A DNA stretch of 48,376 nt from an uncultured Prochlorococcus sp. (GCF_902522795.1 NZ_CABYWZ010000014.1:1-48376); one strand, 5' to 3'; positions 26,563-36,792 are shown, numbered from the stretch's first letter. Notes: generated by a model from the sequence alone, not told the origin. Numbers and translations are program-made.

Positions 26563-28185
26563 TTGAAACTTAAACTTATTGAAAAATTTAGACGATTCCA
26601 AATGCATTCATTTTTAAAAAATAATGTTTTTTCAATTTCGTTTGGTACCAGTCTAAGTAAATTAGCTGGATGTATAAGACAAATATTTATAGCTGCTGCT
26701 TTTGGGGTTGGTGTAACATACGACGCGTTTAATTATGCATATATAATTCCTGGTTTTTTACTAATAATCATTGGGGGTATTAATGGTCCCTTGCATAACG
26801 CAATCGTTGCAGTTTTAACTCCACTTAACAAAAAAAATGGAGCGATTGTTTTAACTCAAGTAAGCATAAAACTCTCAATATTATTAATAATTTTAGCCAT
26901 ATTGATTTACTCGAATTCCAGTTTATTAATTGATTTATTGGCCCCGAATTTAAGTTACGAAGCAAAATCTATTGCCACTTACCAATTACAAATACTTACA
27001 CCTTGCATCCCTTTATCCGGCTTCATAGGTTTAAGTTTTGGCGCCTTAAATTCCCAAAGAAAATTCTTTTTATCAAGCATAAGTCCTGCAATAACAAGCG
27101 TAACTATTATTTTTTTTATTTTATTTAGTTGGATTTTCAACCAAGAAAATACATCTTCCAATTTCTTGACTTACACGGGATTACTGGCATTTGCAACTTT
27201 GACAGGAACTTTAATTCAGTTTGTTGTTCAAATTTGGGAAATAAATAAAATTGGTCTCTTGAGATTAGAGTCAACCTTCAATTTATTTAAAGATGAAGAG
27301 AGGAGAATTTTCAAACTAATTATTCCAGCATCTATCTCATCAGGTTTAAGTCAAATTAATGTTTTTATCGATATGTTTTTCGCTTCAAGTTTTCAAGGCG
27401 CAGCATCTGGACTAGCTTACGGAAACTTTCTTATTCAAGCCCCCTTAGGCATATTATCTAACTCCTTGATTCTGCCATTACTTCCAAAATTTTCTAAATT
27501 AAGAAGTGAAAAAGACAAAAGAGGTCTCCAAAAAAAATTGATATCTGGGGTAGAGTACTGTTTCTTGACAGCTATTTTTTTAACAGGATTTTTCATAACA
27601 TTCAATAATCAAATAGTACAATTAGTTTTTCAAAGAGGATCTTTTGATTATTCAGCAACTTTAAAAGTAAAAAATATATTAATTGCTTATGCAGTTGGCA
27701 TACCATTTTATCTTTATAGAGATTTATTAGTAAGAACTTACTATTCAATAGAAAAAACAAACTTCCCTTTTAAGTCTTCATTTGCAGGGATATTATTTAA
27801 TATTTTTTTTGATTGGTTTTTAATTGGTGCCCCAATTAAGAATTTTGGGAATCTTTCTCCATATAATTTTGGAGTTGTGGGGATAATTTTATCTTCAGTA
27901 ATAGTAAACCTTATAGTCTGTATTTTGCTTTCTTCTAATCTGCGAAATGAAGATATCCATTTACCTAACTTAGATTTATTGAGGAAAATTAGCCTCATGT
28001 CATTAGCAGCATTTATAGATAGCACACTTTTTTTTACTATTCTCCAAACTACGAATAACTTCAATTCAAATTTTGCAGAATTTTTATTATTAATATTTGG
28101 AACTCTAACTTTTTTTGTGATTTACTTTTTACTTACAAAATTCTTGAAAGTAAATAAATTTAAAGTTTCAAAAAAAGATATTTAG
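26563..28185 (+). CDS. murJ: Lipid II flippase MurJ (MviN)
   Basis: MurJ moves lipid II across the inner membrane for peptidoglycan synthesis. The 540-residue protein has about 13-14 hydrophobic spans across its length. It has the MviN start SFGTSLSKLAGCIRQIFIAAAFGVG and the internal IPASISSGLSQINVFIDMFFAS near residue 264. The later VQLVFQRGSFDYSAT near 360 is also typical. Translation may start at TTG 26563 or, equally well, at ATG 26602 (MHSFLKNN), which would remove 13 residues. It is separated from the next, convergent gene by three bases. Confidence 0.93.
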   Translation: MKLKLIEKFRRFQMHSFLKNNVFSISFGTSLSKLAGCIRQIFIAAAFGVGVTYDAFNYAYIIPGFLLIIIGGINGPLHNAIVAVLTPLNKKNGAIVLTQVSIKLSILLIILAILIYSNSSLLIDLLAPNLSYEAKSIATYQLQILTPCIPLSGFIGLSFGALNSQRKFFLSSISPAITSVTIIFFILFSWIFNQENTSSNFLTYTGLLAFATLTGTLIQFVVQIWEINKIGLLRLESTFNLFKDEERRIFKLIIPASISSGLSQINVFIDMFFASSFQGAASGLAYGNFLIQAPLGILSNSLILPLLPKFSKLRSEKDKRGLQKKLISGVEYCFLTAIFLTGFFITFNNQIVQLVFQRGSFDYSATLKVKNILIAYAVGIPFYLYRDLLVRTYYSIEKTNFPFKSSFAGILFNIFFDWFLIGAPIKNFGNLSPYNFGVVGIILSSVIVNLIVCILLSSNLRNEDIHLPNLDLLRKISLMSLAAFIDSTLFFTILQTTNNFNSNFAEFLLLIFGTLTFFVIYFLLTKFLKVNKFKVSKKDI

Positions 28186-28188
28186 TTT

Positions 28189-28473
28189 TTAAAAAAAACT
28201 TTCCAAAATCTCCTCTAATTCTAGAATTTGTGGGTTAGTGATTAAATTAATCAGTGGAATACTATTAACACCATCCCCAACTTTTACATTTATTGCTTTC
28301 AGACTTAATTTTGCAGCCTCCAATGGGCCTTGATCTTTATTGCTGATGCATTCAATAGCAAGATGCCTAGCTAGTCCAGCGTCTCCAAGATACAAATTCC
28401 ACTTTTCTATTTTTATAAAAACCTTTTCGGAAATAACATTTTCTAGATCACTTATACTTACCTGAGAGTCCAT
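28189..28473 (-). CDS. Small conserved cyanobacterial protein, probably DUF3181
   Basis: This soluble protein of 94 residues seems to be mostly helical, with segments such as DLENVISEKVFIKIEKWNLYLGDAGLARHLAIECI and PQILELEEILESF. It resembles the cyanobacterial DUF3181 family in length and pattern, but I cannot confirm this without a search. No catalytic motif is visible. It lies 14 bases downstream of the small membrane protein gene on the same strand, and is probably cotranscribed with it. Confidence 0.6.
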   Translation of the reverse strand: MDSQVSISDLENVISEKVFIKIEKWNLYLGDAGLARHLAIECISNKDQGPLEAAKLSLKAINVKVGDGVNSIPLINLITNPQILELEEILESFF

Positions 28474-28487
28474 AAATAGAAATTAAT

Positions 28488-28739
28488 TTAAGTTGATTGT
28501 TTTGAAGTATCTTTAGGTTTTTTTATAATTACGAAAAGTAAATGGGAGGCCAAAAGAACTGACCAGACAATTGCAAAATTATTAAAATAGCTGATTTCAT
28601 ATTTAATCTCTTTTAAAAGCCAAGTGCCACTTAAAATGGCAGTAAATATCATGCAGTGAATAACAAAATTTACTATTCGAGAAAAATGTTTATATATAGG
28701 ATCTTCTGAGTCACCATTTCCGTACCATTTTATAGGCAT
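28488..28739 (-). CDS. Small two-span membrane protein, unknown function
   Basis: I do not recognise this 83-residue protein. It has a polar N-terminus (KWYGNGDSEDPIYKHFSR), two predicted membrane spans (about residues 24-43 and 54-73), and a basic tail (KKPKDTSKQST). It appears to be the first gene of a pair with the helical 94-residue protein. It is divergent from the tRNA-Arg gene. Real coding is supported by the tight spacing and a proper ATG, not by a known family. Confidence 0.6.
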   Translation of the reverse strand: MPIKWYGNGDSEDPIYKHFSRIVNFVIHCMIFTAILSGTWLLKEIKYEISYFNNFAIVWSVLLASHLLFVIIKKPKDTSKQST

Positions 28740-28785
28740 ATTAATAATTAGATTGTTAATAATAGATATTTTACCCGAAATCTAG

Positions 28786-28815
28786 TTGACTAAGAGACCC
28801 TGAAACAGAGATATT
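28786..28815 (+). promoter_or_regulatory. Probable promoter of tRNA-Arg
   Basis: TTGACT (28786-28791) and GATATT (28810-28815) are 18 bases apart. The tRNA begins 11 bases after the -10, so the primary transcript would carry only a few extra 5' bases. Confidence 0.45.
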
Positions 28816-28825
28816 ACATAATTAT

Positions 28826-28899
28826 GCGCCTGTAGCTCAGTGGATTAGAGCACCTGACTACGGATCAGGGTGTCGGGAGTTCGAATCTCTCCAGGCGCG
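28826..28899 (+). tRNA. tRNA-Arg (ACG)
   Basis: The cloverleaf is complete: acceptor GCGCCTG with CAGGCGC and discriminator G. The anticodon arm is CCTGA-CTACGGA-TCAGG with anticodon ACG. The T arm is CGGGAG-TTCGAAT-CTCTCC-like. The wobble A would be converted to inosine by TadA. CCA is not encoded. Confidence 0.95.
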
Positions 28900-28976
28900 T
28901 TTAAAATTCTGAAATATTCTTTTTATATTTTTCTAAAAAATATCGTTTATATTATGGGTATTACTTATCAAATTCA

Positions 28977-30248
28977 ATGAATATTCTTCAAAATCTTAAA
29001 GAAAGTGATCCAGTAATATCAAATTTTATTAACTCTGAAAAAAATAGGCAGGAAACTCATCTTGAGTTAATCGCAAGCGAAAATTTCGCATCAATTGCCG
29101 TTATGCAGGCTCAAGGTTCCGTACTTACAAATAAATATGCCGAGGGATTACCCCAAAAAAGATATTACGGGGGATGTGAATTTGTTGATGAAATCGAAGA
29201 ATTAGCTATTCAGAGAGCGAAAAAATTATTTAATGCAAATTGGGCTAATGTTCAACCCCATAGTGGAGCGCAGGCAAATGCTGCTGTTTTCCTAAGTCTA
29301 CTTAAACCTGGCGACACAATCATGGGGATGGATTTATCTCATGGTGGACACCTAACTCATGGGTCTCCAGTAAATATGAGTGGTAAATGGTTCAATGCAG
29401 TTCACTATGGTGTAAATAAAGAAACTAGTGAATTAAATTTTGATGAAATAAGAGAGATAGCACTTGAAACAAAACCAAAATTAATCATATGTGGATATTC
29501 TGCTTATCCAAGAACAATCGATTTTGAGTCATTTAGAAATATTGCAGATGAAGTTGGTGCATTCTTAATGGCTGATATTGCACACATCGCCGGTCTTGTA
29601 GCAAGTAAACTTCACCCAAATCCAATACCATATTGTGATGTAGTAACCACAACTACTCATAAAACATTAAGAGGACCTAGAGGGGGACTTATCTTGTGTA
29701 AAGATGCAGAATTTGGAAAGAAATTTGATAAATCTGTTTTCCCTGGAACTCAGGGTGGCCCCCTTGAACATATAATTGCAGCTAAAGCAGTTGCATTTGG
29801 AGAAGCCTTGCAGCCAGATTTCGTTAATTATTCCCAACAAGTAATTAAAAATGCAAAAGTTCTAGCTTCGACTTTAATAAATAGAGGTATTAATATCGTT
29901 AGTGGAGGCACTGATAACCATATTGTTTTACTCGATTTAAGAAGTATCAATATGACTGGTAAGATTGCTGACTTACTTGTAAGTGAAGTTAATATCACTG
30001 CAAATAAAAATACTGTTCCATTTGACCCTGAATCACCTTTTGTAACCAGCGGACTAAGGTTGGGAACTGCTGCTCTAACTACTAGAGGCTTTAATGAGGA
30101 TGCTTTTACTGAAGTTGGTGATATTATTGCTGATAGATTACTTAACCCAGACGATTCACTGATTGAAAGTAAATGTAAAGAAAGAGTATTAACCTTATGT
30201 AATCGTTTTCCTCTTTATGAAGGCAAACTTGAAGCATCAATTAAATGA
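28977..30248 (+). CDS. glyA: Serine hydroxymethyltransferase
   Basis: GlyA interconverts serine and glycine while loading one-carbon units on tetrahydrofolate. It also serves glycine from photorespiration. The family motifs are [13 protein letters not shown] near residue 27, [16 protein letters not shown] near 51, and the PLP lysine K229 in [17 protein letters not shown]. The substrate-loop residues lie in [14 protein letters not shown] near 360. The length of 423 residues is standard. It overlaps cinA by four bases (ATGA), suggesting translational coupling. Confidence 0.97.
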   Translation: MNILQNLKESDPVISNFINSEKNRQETHLELIASENFASIAVMQAQGSVLTNKYAEGLPQKRYYGGCEFVDEIEELAIQRAKKLFNANWANVQPHSGAQANAAVFLSLLKPGDTIMGMDLSHGGHLTHGSPVNMSGKWFNAVHYGVNKETSELNFDEIREIALETKPKLIICGYSAYPRTIDFESFRNIADEVGAFLMADIAHIAGLVASKLHPNPIPYCDVVTTTTHKTLRGPRGGLILCKDAEFGKKFDKSVFPGTQGGPLEHIIAAKAVAFGEALQPDFVNYSQQVIKNAKVLASTLINRGINIVSGGTDNHIVLLDLRSINMTGKIADLLVSEVNITANKNTVPFDPESPFVTSGLRLGTAALTTRGFNEDAFTEVGDIIADRLLNPDDSLIESKCKERVLTLCNRFPLYEGKLEASIK

Positions 30249-31519
30249 GTCCTAACTCCAAGGGAGTTGAAATTCTTTCTATTGGAACAGAGCTACTCTT
30301 AGGAAATATTATCAATACAAATGCTCAATGGATTTCTGAACAGTTATCTCAATTAGGCTTAAATCACTTTAGGCAATCAACTGTCGGTGATAATTGTGAT
30401 CGAATTATAAAAGTAATTCAAGAAATATCGAAAAGAAGTAATCTTCTAATTACAACTGGTGGCTTGGGACCCACACCAGATGACTTAACTACTGAAGCAA
30501 TAGCCAAATCTTTTAATGTATCTCTTTTTGAAAGACCGCTTTTATGGGATGAAATTAAACAAAAACTTTCAAACTCAAAGCTCAAGGACGATTCCTCCAG
30601 CTTAAGGAAACAATGTTTCTTCCCAGAAAATGCTCAAATTATTAATAACCCTAGGGGCACTGCCCCAGGAATGATTTGGGAACCAGTAAAAGATTTTACT
30701 ATCCTTACTTTCCCAGGAGTACCCAGTGAAATGAAAACTATGTGGGAAGAGACGGCGTATGATTTCATTAAAACCAAATTCTCAGATAATTATTCCTTTT
30801 TCTCAAATACTCTTAAATTTGCGGGTATTGGAGAATCAAGCGTCGCTGAAAAAATTAATGATCTATTAAATCTTAAAAACCCTACCGTTGCTCCATATGC
30901 AAACTTAGGAGAGGTTAAACTCAGAATCACCGCGCGAGCTAAGAACGACCTAGAAGCAAAAAATATAATTAAACCTATTAAAGAAAAATTGAAAAAAGAT
31001 TTTTCAAAATTTATTTTTGGAGAGGATAACGATACTCTTCCTAGCGTTTTAATAAAAGAATTAACCAAGAGGAACGAAACAATTGTTTTTGCTGAATCCT
31101 GCACCGGAGGCCTTCTATCTTCATCACTAACCTCAATATCAGGCTCATCTCAAGTTTTTCAAGGTAGTATTGTTTCCTATAGTAATGAACTAAAAAATTC
31201 ATTATTAAATATTTCTAAAGAAAAGCTTACAAAATATGGAGCTGTTTCTGAAGAAGTTTGTGAGGCCATGGCAATTAATGTAAAAGAAAAATTAGGAGCA
31301 GATTGGGCAATAGCAATTAGTGGAATAGCTGGGCCTAAAGGAGGCAGTCAAGATAAACCGGTTGGACTTGTCTATATTTCAATTTCAGGACCAAATAATC
31401 ATATAACAAATATAAAAAAACTATTTAACTCAACACGAAATCGAATAGAAATTCAAAGACTAAGTGTAAATGTGTGTTTGAACAGCCTCCGATTAATCCT
31501 ATTATCGAATAGTAAGTAA
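30245..31519 (+). CDS. cinA: CinA family protein (damage-inducible/nicotinamide-nucleotide amidase)
   Basis: The protein joins an N-terminal MoCF/competence-damage domain (residues 1-170), with [22 protein letters not shown] and [16 protein letters not shown], to a C-terminal CinA amidase domain (about 270-424). The amidase domain has [31 protein letters not shown] and [19 protein letters not shown]. The C-terminal part of such proteins can deamidate NMN in pyridine nucleotide recycling. The 424-residue length is typical. It overlaps glyA and ends 13 bases before leuC. Confidence 0.93.
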   Translation: MSPNSKGVEILSIGTELLLGNIINTNAQWISEQLSQLGLNHFRQSTVGDNCDRIIKVIQEISKRSNLLITTGGLGPTPDDLTTEAIAKSFNVSLFERPLLWDEIKQKLSNSKLKDDSSSLRKQCFFPENAQIINNPRGTAPGMIWEPVKDFTILTFPGVPSEMKTMWEETAYDFIKTKFSDNYSFFSNTLKFAGIGESSVAEKINDLLNLKNPTVAPYANLGEVKLRITARAKNDLEAKNIIKPIKEKLKKDFSKFIFGEDNDTLPSVLIKELTKRNETIVFAESCTGGLLSSSLTSISGSSQVFQGSIVSYSNELKNSLLNISKEKLTKYGAVSEEVCEAMAINVKEKLGADWAIAISGIAGPKGGSQDKPVGLVYISISGPNNHITNIKKLFNSTRNRIEIQRLSVNVCLNSLRLILLSNSK

Positions 31520-31532
31520 CTATTTTTACAAA

Positions 31533-32939
31533 TTGAGTCAAGATACCCTATTTGATAAAGTTTGGGATTTACATAAGGTTTCAAGTCTTCCTGGAGGATC
31601 TGATCAAATATTTATTGGTCTTCACCTTATCCATGAAGTGACGAGTCCTCAAGCATTTGGTGCTTTAAAGGACAAAAAATTAAAAGTAAAATTCCCTGAT
31701 AGAACTGTTGCTACTGTTGATCATATTGTGCCAACAGATAATCAGAGCAGGCCTTTCAAGGATAATCTCGCTGAACAGATGATTGAAACACTTGAGAAGA
31801 ATTGCTTAGAACATAAAATAAGATTTTTTAATATTGGTAGTGGTAATCAAGGAATAGTTCATGTAGTAGCACCGGAATTAGGCCTAACCCAGCCAGGAAT
31901 GACAATCGCTTGCGGAGATTCTCATACTTCAACTCATGGAGCTTTTGGGTCAATTGCTTTTGGTATAGGTACAAGTCAAGTAAGAGATGTTCTTGCTACC
32001 CAAACCTTAGCCATGAACAAATTGAAAGTGAGGCAGATTTGGTGTGACAATACATTATCTAAGGGTGTTTATGCTAAGGATTTAGTCCTTCATATAATTA
32101 ATAAACTTGGTGTAAAGGCAGGAGTAGGTTTTGCATATGAATTCGCAGGACCTGCGATACATGAATTATCAATGGAAGAAAGGATGACGATATGCAATAT
32201 GTCTATTGAAGGAGGAGCAAGATGCGGCTACATCAACCCTGATGAAAAGACCTTTAGTTACATTAAAAATAAATTATATGCTCCAAAAAATGAGCATTGG
32301 GATAGAGCGCTTAGATGGTGGGAATCATTAAAAAGCGATGAAAATTCAATTTATGATGACGTAATTAAATTAGATGCTTCTAAGGTAGAACCAACTGTAA
32401 CCTGGGGGATTACTCCCGGCCAAAGTATAAGCATTAATCAACAAATCCCTCTTTTAGATGAATTATCCCCAAATGATAAATTAGTTGCAGAAGAGGCTTA
32501 TGAATATATGAGTTTCAAGCCTGGACAATTAATAAAAGATACTCCTGTAGACGTTTGTTTCATAGGTAGTTGCACAAATGGAAGAATCAGTGACTTAAGA
32601 GTTGCAGCCAAAGTATTAAAAGGCAAAAAAGTATCTAAGAATGTCAAAGCATTTGCAGTTCCAGGTTCAGAAAAAGTAGCCACTAAAGCAAAACAAGAGG
32701 GTCTTGATCAGATATTTAAGGATTCTGGATTTCAATGGAGAGAGCCTGGCTGCTCAATGTGTTTAGCAATGAATTCAGATAAGCTAATAGGTAATCAAGT
32801 TAGTGCGAGTTCTAGTAATAGAAATTTCAAGGGTAGGCAAGGATCTCCCAGTGGAAGAACACTTCTCATGAGTCCAGCAATGGTTGCCGCTGCTGCAATT
32901 AATGGCAAAGTCAGTGACGTTAGAGAATTTATTAACTGA
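31533..32939 (+). CDS. leuC: 3-Isopropylmalate dehydratase large subunit
   Basis: LeuC pairs with LeuD to isomerise 2- to 3-isopropylmalate in leucine synthesis. The aconitase-type 4Fe-4S cysteines occur in [14 protein letters not shown] (near residue 347) and [11 protein letters not shown] (near 408). The N-terminal [10 protein letters not shown] and the central [24 protein letters not shown] also fit. The start is a TTG ([11 protein letters not shown]) and no better one is visible. Its TGA overlaps the leuD ATG by one base. Confidence 0.96.
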   Translation: MSQDTLFDKVWDLHKVSSLPGGSDQIFIGLHLIHEVTSPQAFGALKDKKLKVKFPDRTVATVDHIVPTDNQSRPFKDNLAEQMIETLEKNCLEHKIRFFNIGSGNQGIVHVVAPELGLTQPGMTIACGDSHTSTHGAFGSIAFGIGTSQVRDVLATQTLAMNKLKVRQIWCDNTLSKGVYAKDLVLHIINKLGVKAGVGFAYEFAGPAIHELSMEERMTICNMSIEGGARCGYINPDEKTFSYIKNKLYAPKNEHWDRALRWWESLKSDENSIYDDVIKLDASKVEPTVTWGITPGQSISINQQIPLLDELSPNDKLVAEEAYEYMSFKPGQLIKDTPVDVCFIGSCTNGRISDLRVAAKVLKGKKVSKNVKAFAVPGSEKVATKAKQEGLDQIFKDSGFQWREPGCSMCLAMNSDKLIGNQVSASSSNRNFKGRQGSPSGRTLLMSPAMVAAAAINGKVSDVREFIN

Positions 32940-33583
32940 TGAAATCAGAGTTTACCCAACCAATTGGAAAAATTTCAAATATTAACGGGCAATGTATCCC
33001 GTTGATTGGTAATGACATTGATACAGATCGAATAATTCCAGCGCGTTTTTTAAAGTGTGTTAACTTTGATTCATTGGGTGAATCTGTTTTTGAAGACGAT
33101 AGAAAAACTTTAAAAGGTAAGCATCCTTTTGATCTTGAGGAAAACAAAAATGCCTCGATACTAATTGTTAATAGCAATTTTGGATGTGGTTCCAGCAGAG
33201 AGCATGCTCCCCAGGCGCTTATGAGATGGGGTATAAAAGCAATTATAGGAGAGAGTTTCGCCGATATTTTTTACAGTAACTGTATTGCAATCGGAATTCC
33301 ATGTTTTACTCTACCTAAGAATTCTATAGAAGAGATACAAAACTATTGCGATAATAAATTTTTATTTTTAGAAATTGACCTTAAAAATTCATTCGCAAAA
33401 GCAAAAGATTTAAGTTTAAATCTTGAGATTAAAGAAAGCTCAAGAAAAATGTTTTTATCAGGTGAATGGGATGCAACTTCAACACTGCTTGAGAATGAAA
33501 ACCTTATTGAAAATAAATTTAATGAATTACCCTATATAGAATTTAATACTCTTTTAATAGTTAACCAAAACCTTGGTCCATAA
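32939..33583 (+). CDS. leuD: 3-Isopropylmalate dehydratase small subunit
   Basis: LeuD is the swivelling small subunit that completes the isopropylmalate isomerase active site. It shows GNDIDTDRIIPARFLK near residue 24, the catalytic-loop NSNFGCGSSREHAPQAL near 78, and ESFADIFYSNCIAIGIP near 102. The length of 214 residues is normal. It directly follows leuC with overlapping stop and start codons, so the two should be made in equal amounts. Confidence 0.96.
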   Translation: MKSEFTQPIGKISNINGQCIPLIGNDIDTDRIIPARFLKCVNFDSLGESVFEDDRKTLKGKHPFDLEENKNASILIVNSNFGCGSSREHAPQALMRWGIKAIIGESFADIFYSNCIAIGIPCFTLPKNSIEEIQNYCDNKFLFLEIDLKNSFAKAKDLSLNLEIKESSRKMFLSGEWDATSTLLENENLIENKFNELPYIEFNTLLIVNQNLGP

Positions 33584-33733
33584 GAGAAATTTATTATTTT
33601 GAATATTGATATTTTTATTAATTTTGATAATTCAGCTGATTTTTGATGGCTAAATGAAACTAATAAAAAGCAAAGAGAAAAATATTAATTTTTTAATGTA
33701 CCTGAAATCAATTTAAGAATTTAATTAAAACTA

Positions 33734-33862
33734 TTAATCTTGGGGACTTTCTAGATCTTTTCTATTTGGAGTCCTTGTTGGGTCACTTGCTAAAAATCCG
33801 AAAAGAAATATTCCAACAAAGAAAAAGACAATAGTGTAAACAGAAATTTTTAAGGCGAGCAT
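33734..33862 (-). CDS. psbI: Photosystem II reaction centre protein I
   Basis: PsbI is a 42-residue single-span protein in the photosystem II core beside D1 and CP43. The translation [20 protein letters not shown] followed by [22 protein letters not shown] is an almost perfect PsbI. The ATG is at 33862. It lies downstream of psbN on the same strand. Confidence 0.95.
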
Positions 33863-33970
33863 GGAATTACTAGTGCTGACAGATTTATATCCTATTAAAT
33901 TTATAATTAAACTATGGTTAATTGTTTACTTTTTGTATTTTTGGTAAATTTTGAAATACTTTAAGATTTA

Positions 33971-34123
33971 TTAATCATCATGATCGTCCCAAGGATCGGT
34001 AAGCTTGGCTGCTTTAGGTCCAAAGGCAGTCCAAAGACCAAAACCGGTCAAAGCTAAAAGTAAAGCTAGAATTGTTACAGCTATAGAAACTGCAGGATCT
34101 GGAGCTGATGATAAAGTTTGCAT
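33971..34123 (-). CDS. psbN: Photosystem II assembly protein N
   Basis: PsbN is a small membrane protein needed for photosystem II assembly and repair rather than a structural subunit. The 50-residue product begins MQTLSSAPDPAVSIAVTIL, has one membrane span, and continues with TGFGLWTAFGPKAAKLTDPW to an acidic HDD tail. It is divergent from psbH across 80 bases, the classic psbN/psbH pairing. Confidence 0.95.
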   Translation of the reverse strand: MQTLSSAPDPAVSIAVTILALLLALTGFGLWTAFGPKAAKLTDPWDDHDD

Positions 34124-34203
34124 CAATTTTGCTAAGTTTGTAAACAATTTATGTATTAGTTCTTATACAATAGCGAAATAATATCCGATTTTGTGAATTT
34201 AAC

Positions 34204-34404
34204 ATGGGTCAAAAAACAGCATTAGGAAGTCTTTTAAAAGCAATTGGCAACTCAGGACAAGGGAAAGTTGTACCTGGTTGGGGAGCAGTTCCTGTCATGA
34301 CAGTAATTGGTCTACTACTTTTGGTTTTCTTAGTTATTCTTCTACAAATTTATAACCAATCGTTACTACTACAAGGTTTCTCAGTAGATTGGAACGGAAA
34401 CTAA
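34204..34404 (+). CDS. psbH: Photosystem II reaction centre protein H
   Basis: PsbH is a single-span photosystem II core subunit near CP47 that helps stability and QB function. The product of 66 residues starts [20 protein letters not shown] and contains [19 protein letters not shown], typical of cyanobacterial PsbH. It is followed by a hairpin and T run. The 80-base gap to psbN holds a plausible -10 (TACAAT around 34165). Confidence 0.95.
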
Positions 34405-34427
34405 ATTTCTGTAATTTTCCTAAAAAG

Positions 34428-34466
34428 TTATTTGGTTAATGTAAAAATTGCCAAATAATTTTTTTT
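34428..34466 (+). terminator. Probable terminator after psbH
   Basis: TTATTTGG (34428-34435) pairs with CCAAATAA (34451-34458), leaving a 15-base loop, followed by a run of eight T residues. The stem is AT-rich, so it may be weak, but its place 24 bases after the psbH stop fits. Confidence 0.6.
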
Positions 34467-34544
34467 AAATTTTTGTTTTTATTAATTAGTTATAGTTTGT
34501 ATATATTCATAATTCTCAAACAAAAAGAGATTTAGTTATAAACA

Positions 34545-35147
34545 ATGAAAGAAATATTTTTAATTGGATTAGGAAATCCTGGTAAAAAGTATTTAAATAG
34601 TAGGCATAACATAGGTTTTCTATTGCTTGAAGTCCTCTCGAAAAAATATAATTCAAATTTTTTATTAAAAGATAAGCTTAAAAGTTCCTGCTCAGAATTT
34701 CAGATCAATAATTCTACTTTCAGATTATTTTTACCTAATACGTTTATGAATAACAGTGGTGATGCTGTCCGAGCAATAGTTGATTGGTACAAAATAAATT
34801 TAAATCAGATTTTTATAATAGTCGATGATAAAGATCTTCCCCTTGGAAAAATAAGATTTAGAAAAAAAGGAAGCTCAGGTGGACATAATGGTCTTAGAAG
34901 TATTATTGAAAAATTGCAAACTCAAAACTTTAATAGAATCAGAATTGGTATTGGTTCACCGCCTCTTGAAAAAGGAAAAAATAATTACAATACCATTTCA
35001 CATGTTTTAGGAAATATTTCAATAGAAGAAAAACCAATATTGGATAAAGTGTATAGGAGAGTAATAGAATCCCTCGAACAACTAAATACTAAAAAGGAGG
35101 AATCTATAATAAATGAATTAAATTCTTTTGATAAAGATCAACCTTAA
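34545..35147 (+). CDS. pth: Peptidyl-tRNA hydrolase
   Basis: Pth frees tRNA from stalled peptidyl-tRNA. The family motifs are clear: FLIGLGNPGKKYLNSRHNIGF with the catalytic histidine at the N-terminus, FLPNTFMNNSGDAVRAI near residue 64, VDDKDLPLGKIRFRKKGSSGGHNGLRSII around 93-120, and FNRIRIGIGSP after that. The 200-residue length is normal. The DUF3146 gene begins four bases after its stop. Confidence 0.96.
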   Translation: MKEIFLIGLGNPGKKYLNSRHNIGFLLLEVLSKKYNSNFLLKDKLKSSCSEFQINNSTFRLFLPNTFMNNSGDAVRAIVDWYKINLNQIFIIVDDKDLPLGKIRFRKKGSSGGHNGLRSIIEKLQTQNFNRIRIGIGSPPLEKGKNNYNTISHVLGNISIEEKPILDKVYRRVIESLEQLNTKKEESIINELNSFDKDQP

Positions 35148-35150
35148 AAA

Positions 35151-35408
35151 ATGCGTTCAAAACCTGAAACGATTGCCAATGTAAGTGTTAAGGAATATTG
35201 CTTCTCAAAAAAGCAAATTCAAGGGGTTGTGGAAGCTAGTCAATTTAAGTGGACTTTTACATGGTCCTTTCATAAAGGTTTATTAACAGTAAATCCACCT
35301 TTGGGAAGAGCATTAATTGAGGATTCCTTATTGAGATTTTTATTAAAAAAAGATTATGAACTAGAAGCAGGTAATGAATATAAATTTACTATTTCAGCCA
35401 AGTTTTAA
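35151..35408 (+). CDS. DUF3146 family protein
   Basis: This 85-residue protein has a cyanobacteria-restricted family pattern (VEASQFKWTFTWSFHKGLLTVNPPLGRALIEDSLLRFLL) with alternating strands and one helix. No catalytic site is evident. It starts four bases after pth, so it is probably cotranscribed, and overlaps the 3' end of the convergent RuvC-like gene by 20 bases. The DUF name is from memory of the family and should be checked. Confidence 0.72.
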   Translation: MRSKPETIANVSVKEYCFSKKQIQGVVEASQFKWTFTWSFHKGLLTVNPPLGRALIEDSLLRFLLKKDYELEAGNEYKFTISAKF

Positions 35409-35826
35409 AATCTATATTTTGATTTAAAGTAAACTTGATTTTGGAATAATCTTCTAGGATTATCAAGGCTGATATCGCATCAAGATTTTTATTAAGAATA
35501 AAAACCTCTCTAGGCATTAAAAACTTCAGACCACTAATTGGAAAAAGTTCAAAATATCTTGCTTTAGCCCTGTAAGTAGTATTTTTTTCCTCAAAAATTA
35601 TTATTTCTTTTTTAAAAAAATATAGTTTTTCTCTAATTTCTTTACTGGTGGTACCATTGCCAATAATGATTAGTGATATGTCATCAGTGGTAAGTAAATT
35701 TCTGACATAATTCTCCAGTAATGTACTTCTAACAATTATCGCTTCATAAACTTTTTTTTCACTTATTTCAGCTAAGACTAAGCCGCATTTACTTTTCCCT
35801 GGATCAATAGTTAATACTCTAGGCAT
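35389..35826 (-). CDS. RuvC/YqgF-like RNase H-fold protein
   Basis: This 145-residue protein opens with RVLTIDPGKSKCGLVLAE, the first strand of a RuvC/RNase H fold, with acidic residue D8. It is followed by LIIIGNGTTSKEI, an acidic strand IIIFEEKNTTY (E79/E80), and NKNLDAISALIILEDY with D116. These three acids match the catalytic pattern of RuvC-type resolvases and YqgF-type nucleases. It is shorter than RuvC. The gene starts one base after the DUF3084 stop, so the two form a tight pair. The target (Holliday junction or RNA) is unknown. Confidence 0.65.
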   Translation of the reverse strand: MPRVLTIDPGKSKCGLVLAEISEKKVYEAIIVRSTLLENYVRNLLTTDDISLIIIGNGTTSKEIREKLYFFKKEIIIFEEKNTTYRAKARYFELFPISGLKFLMPREVFILNKNLDAISALIILEDYSKIKFTLNQNIDFKTWLK

Positions 35827-36792
35827 TTAAGAAGCAATTTTTAAAATATTTATTTCAACGATTATGGGTTCTACAGTTTTACTGTCTCTCAAAGATACTA
35901 CTTCTAACTTAAATTTGATATTTTGATTTTCTTGAAGAAAGTCTCTAATTTTTTTTACAAAATTTCCATTTGTATTAATTTCACTAACTTGTGATCCTTT
36001 TGACTTGATTTCATCCCTTGTTTCTCTAAGCAATGATTTAATTTTTAAATTTATTGATTTAAGATTTAAATCATTTTCTTCCAGAATTAAACTTGTAATA
36101 ACATCCCCTTTTTTAACTACAAATTTATTCTCTAATAAATCAGGAGATACAAAAACATAATTATCCCCTTTTAAAACATTTGTTGCTGATTTAATTAATA
36201 AAATCCAGTTACCACCTCTACCAGCAGTTGTCTCAATTTTTGTAATATCGCTAGGTCTCCACAAAAGAATGTTTTTTGCTTCTTTGTTTATTGGGAAAAC
36301 AATTTTCCTAACAAATTTATCAGCTTCATTAAAGATTTTTGTTAAGTCTAGTTTTATATTTGAGCTGGAATTAATTTCAGCAATAAATAAAGTTTGGCCT
36401 CTTTTAATAACAATATTTCCTCTCCTAAATTCTTTAATATTATTTTTTAATTGATTTAAATCCTTTTCTTTTTGAATAATTTTACCTTCAAGTTCCTTTC
36501 TTTCTTCCTGTAAAGGGATTAAAGCCTTTTTACTTTCATCTAAAGTTTTTTGCAAGAAAGGAATATCAACAAAAAGTCTTTGTCTGAATTCTTCACTAAC
36601 TAAAATCAATAACCCTATTGATATTGAACTAATAAAACCCCCAGTAATTATGGTTATTATAGTTGCTGTTTTTTTAGGTCTTAATTTTAAGATACTAAAT
36701 CTAGCTTTACCAATCTTTGTTCCAAGAATATCCCCAAATGGTGCAATTAATCCCCCTAGTAATATTAAAAAAACAATTAAAATCCAAGCCAC
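35827..36792 (-). CDS. DUF3084 family membrane protein
   Basis: This 321-residue protein fits the cyanobacterial DUF3084 family. It has two N-terminal membrane spans (about residues 1-20 and 43-66) and a coiled-coil segment (about 85-125, rich in K, E and L). A mostly beta C-terminal domain follows, in which VIKRGQTLFIAEI and FVVKKGDVITSLILEENDL recur as similar turns. The function is unknown. The order span-coil-beta domain suggests a membrane-anchored scaffold. It sits between ntcA and the RuvC-like gene on the same strand. Confidence 0.75.
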   Translation of the reverse strand: MAWILIVFLILLGGLIAPFGDILGTKIGKARFSILKLRPKKTATIITIITGGFISSISIGLLILVSEEFRQRLFVDIPFLQKTLDESKKALIPLQEERKELEGKIIQKEKDLNQLKNNIKEFRRGNIVIKRGQTLFIAEINSSSNIKLDLTKIFNEADKFVRKIVFPINKEAKNILLWRPSDITKIETTAGRGGNWILLIKSATNVLKGDNYVFVSPDLLENKFVVKKGDVITSLILEENDLNLKSINLKIKSLLRETRDEIKSKGSQVSEINTNGNFVKKIRDFLQENQNIKFKLEVVSLRDSKTVEPIIVEINILKIAS

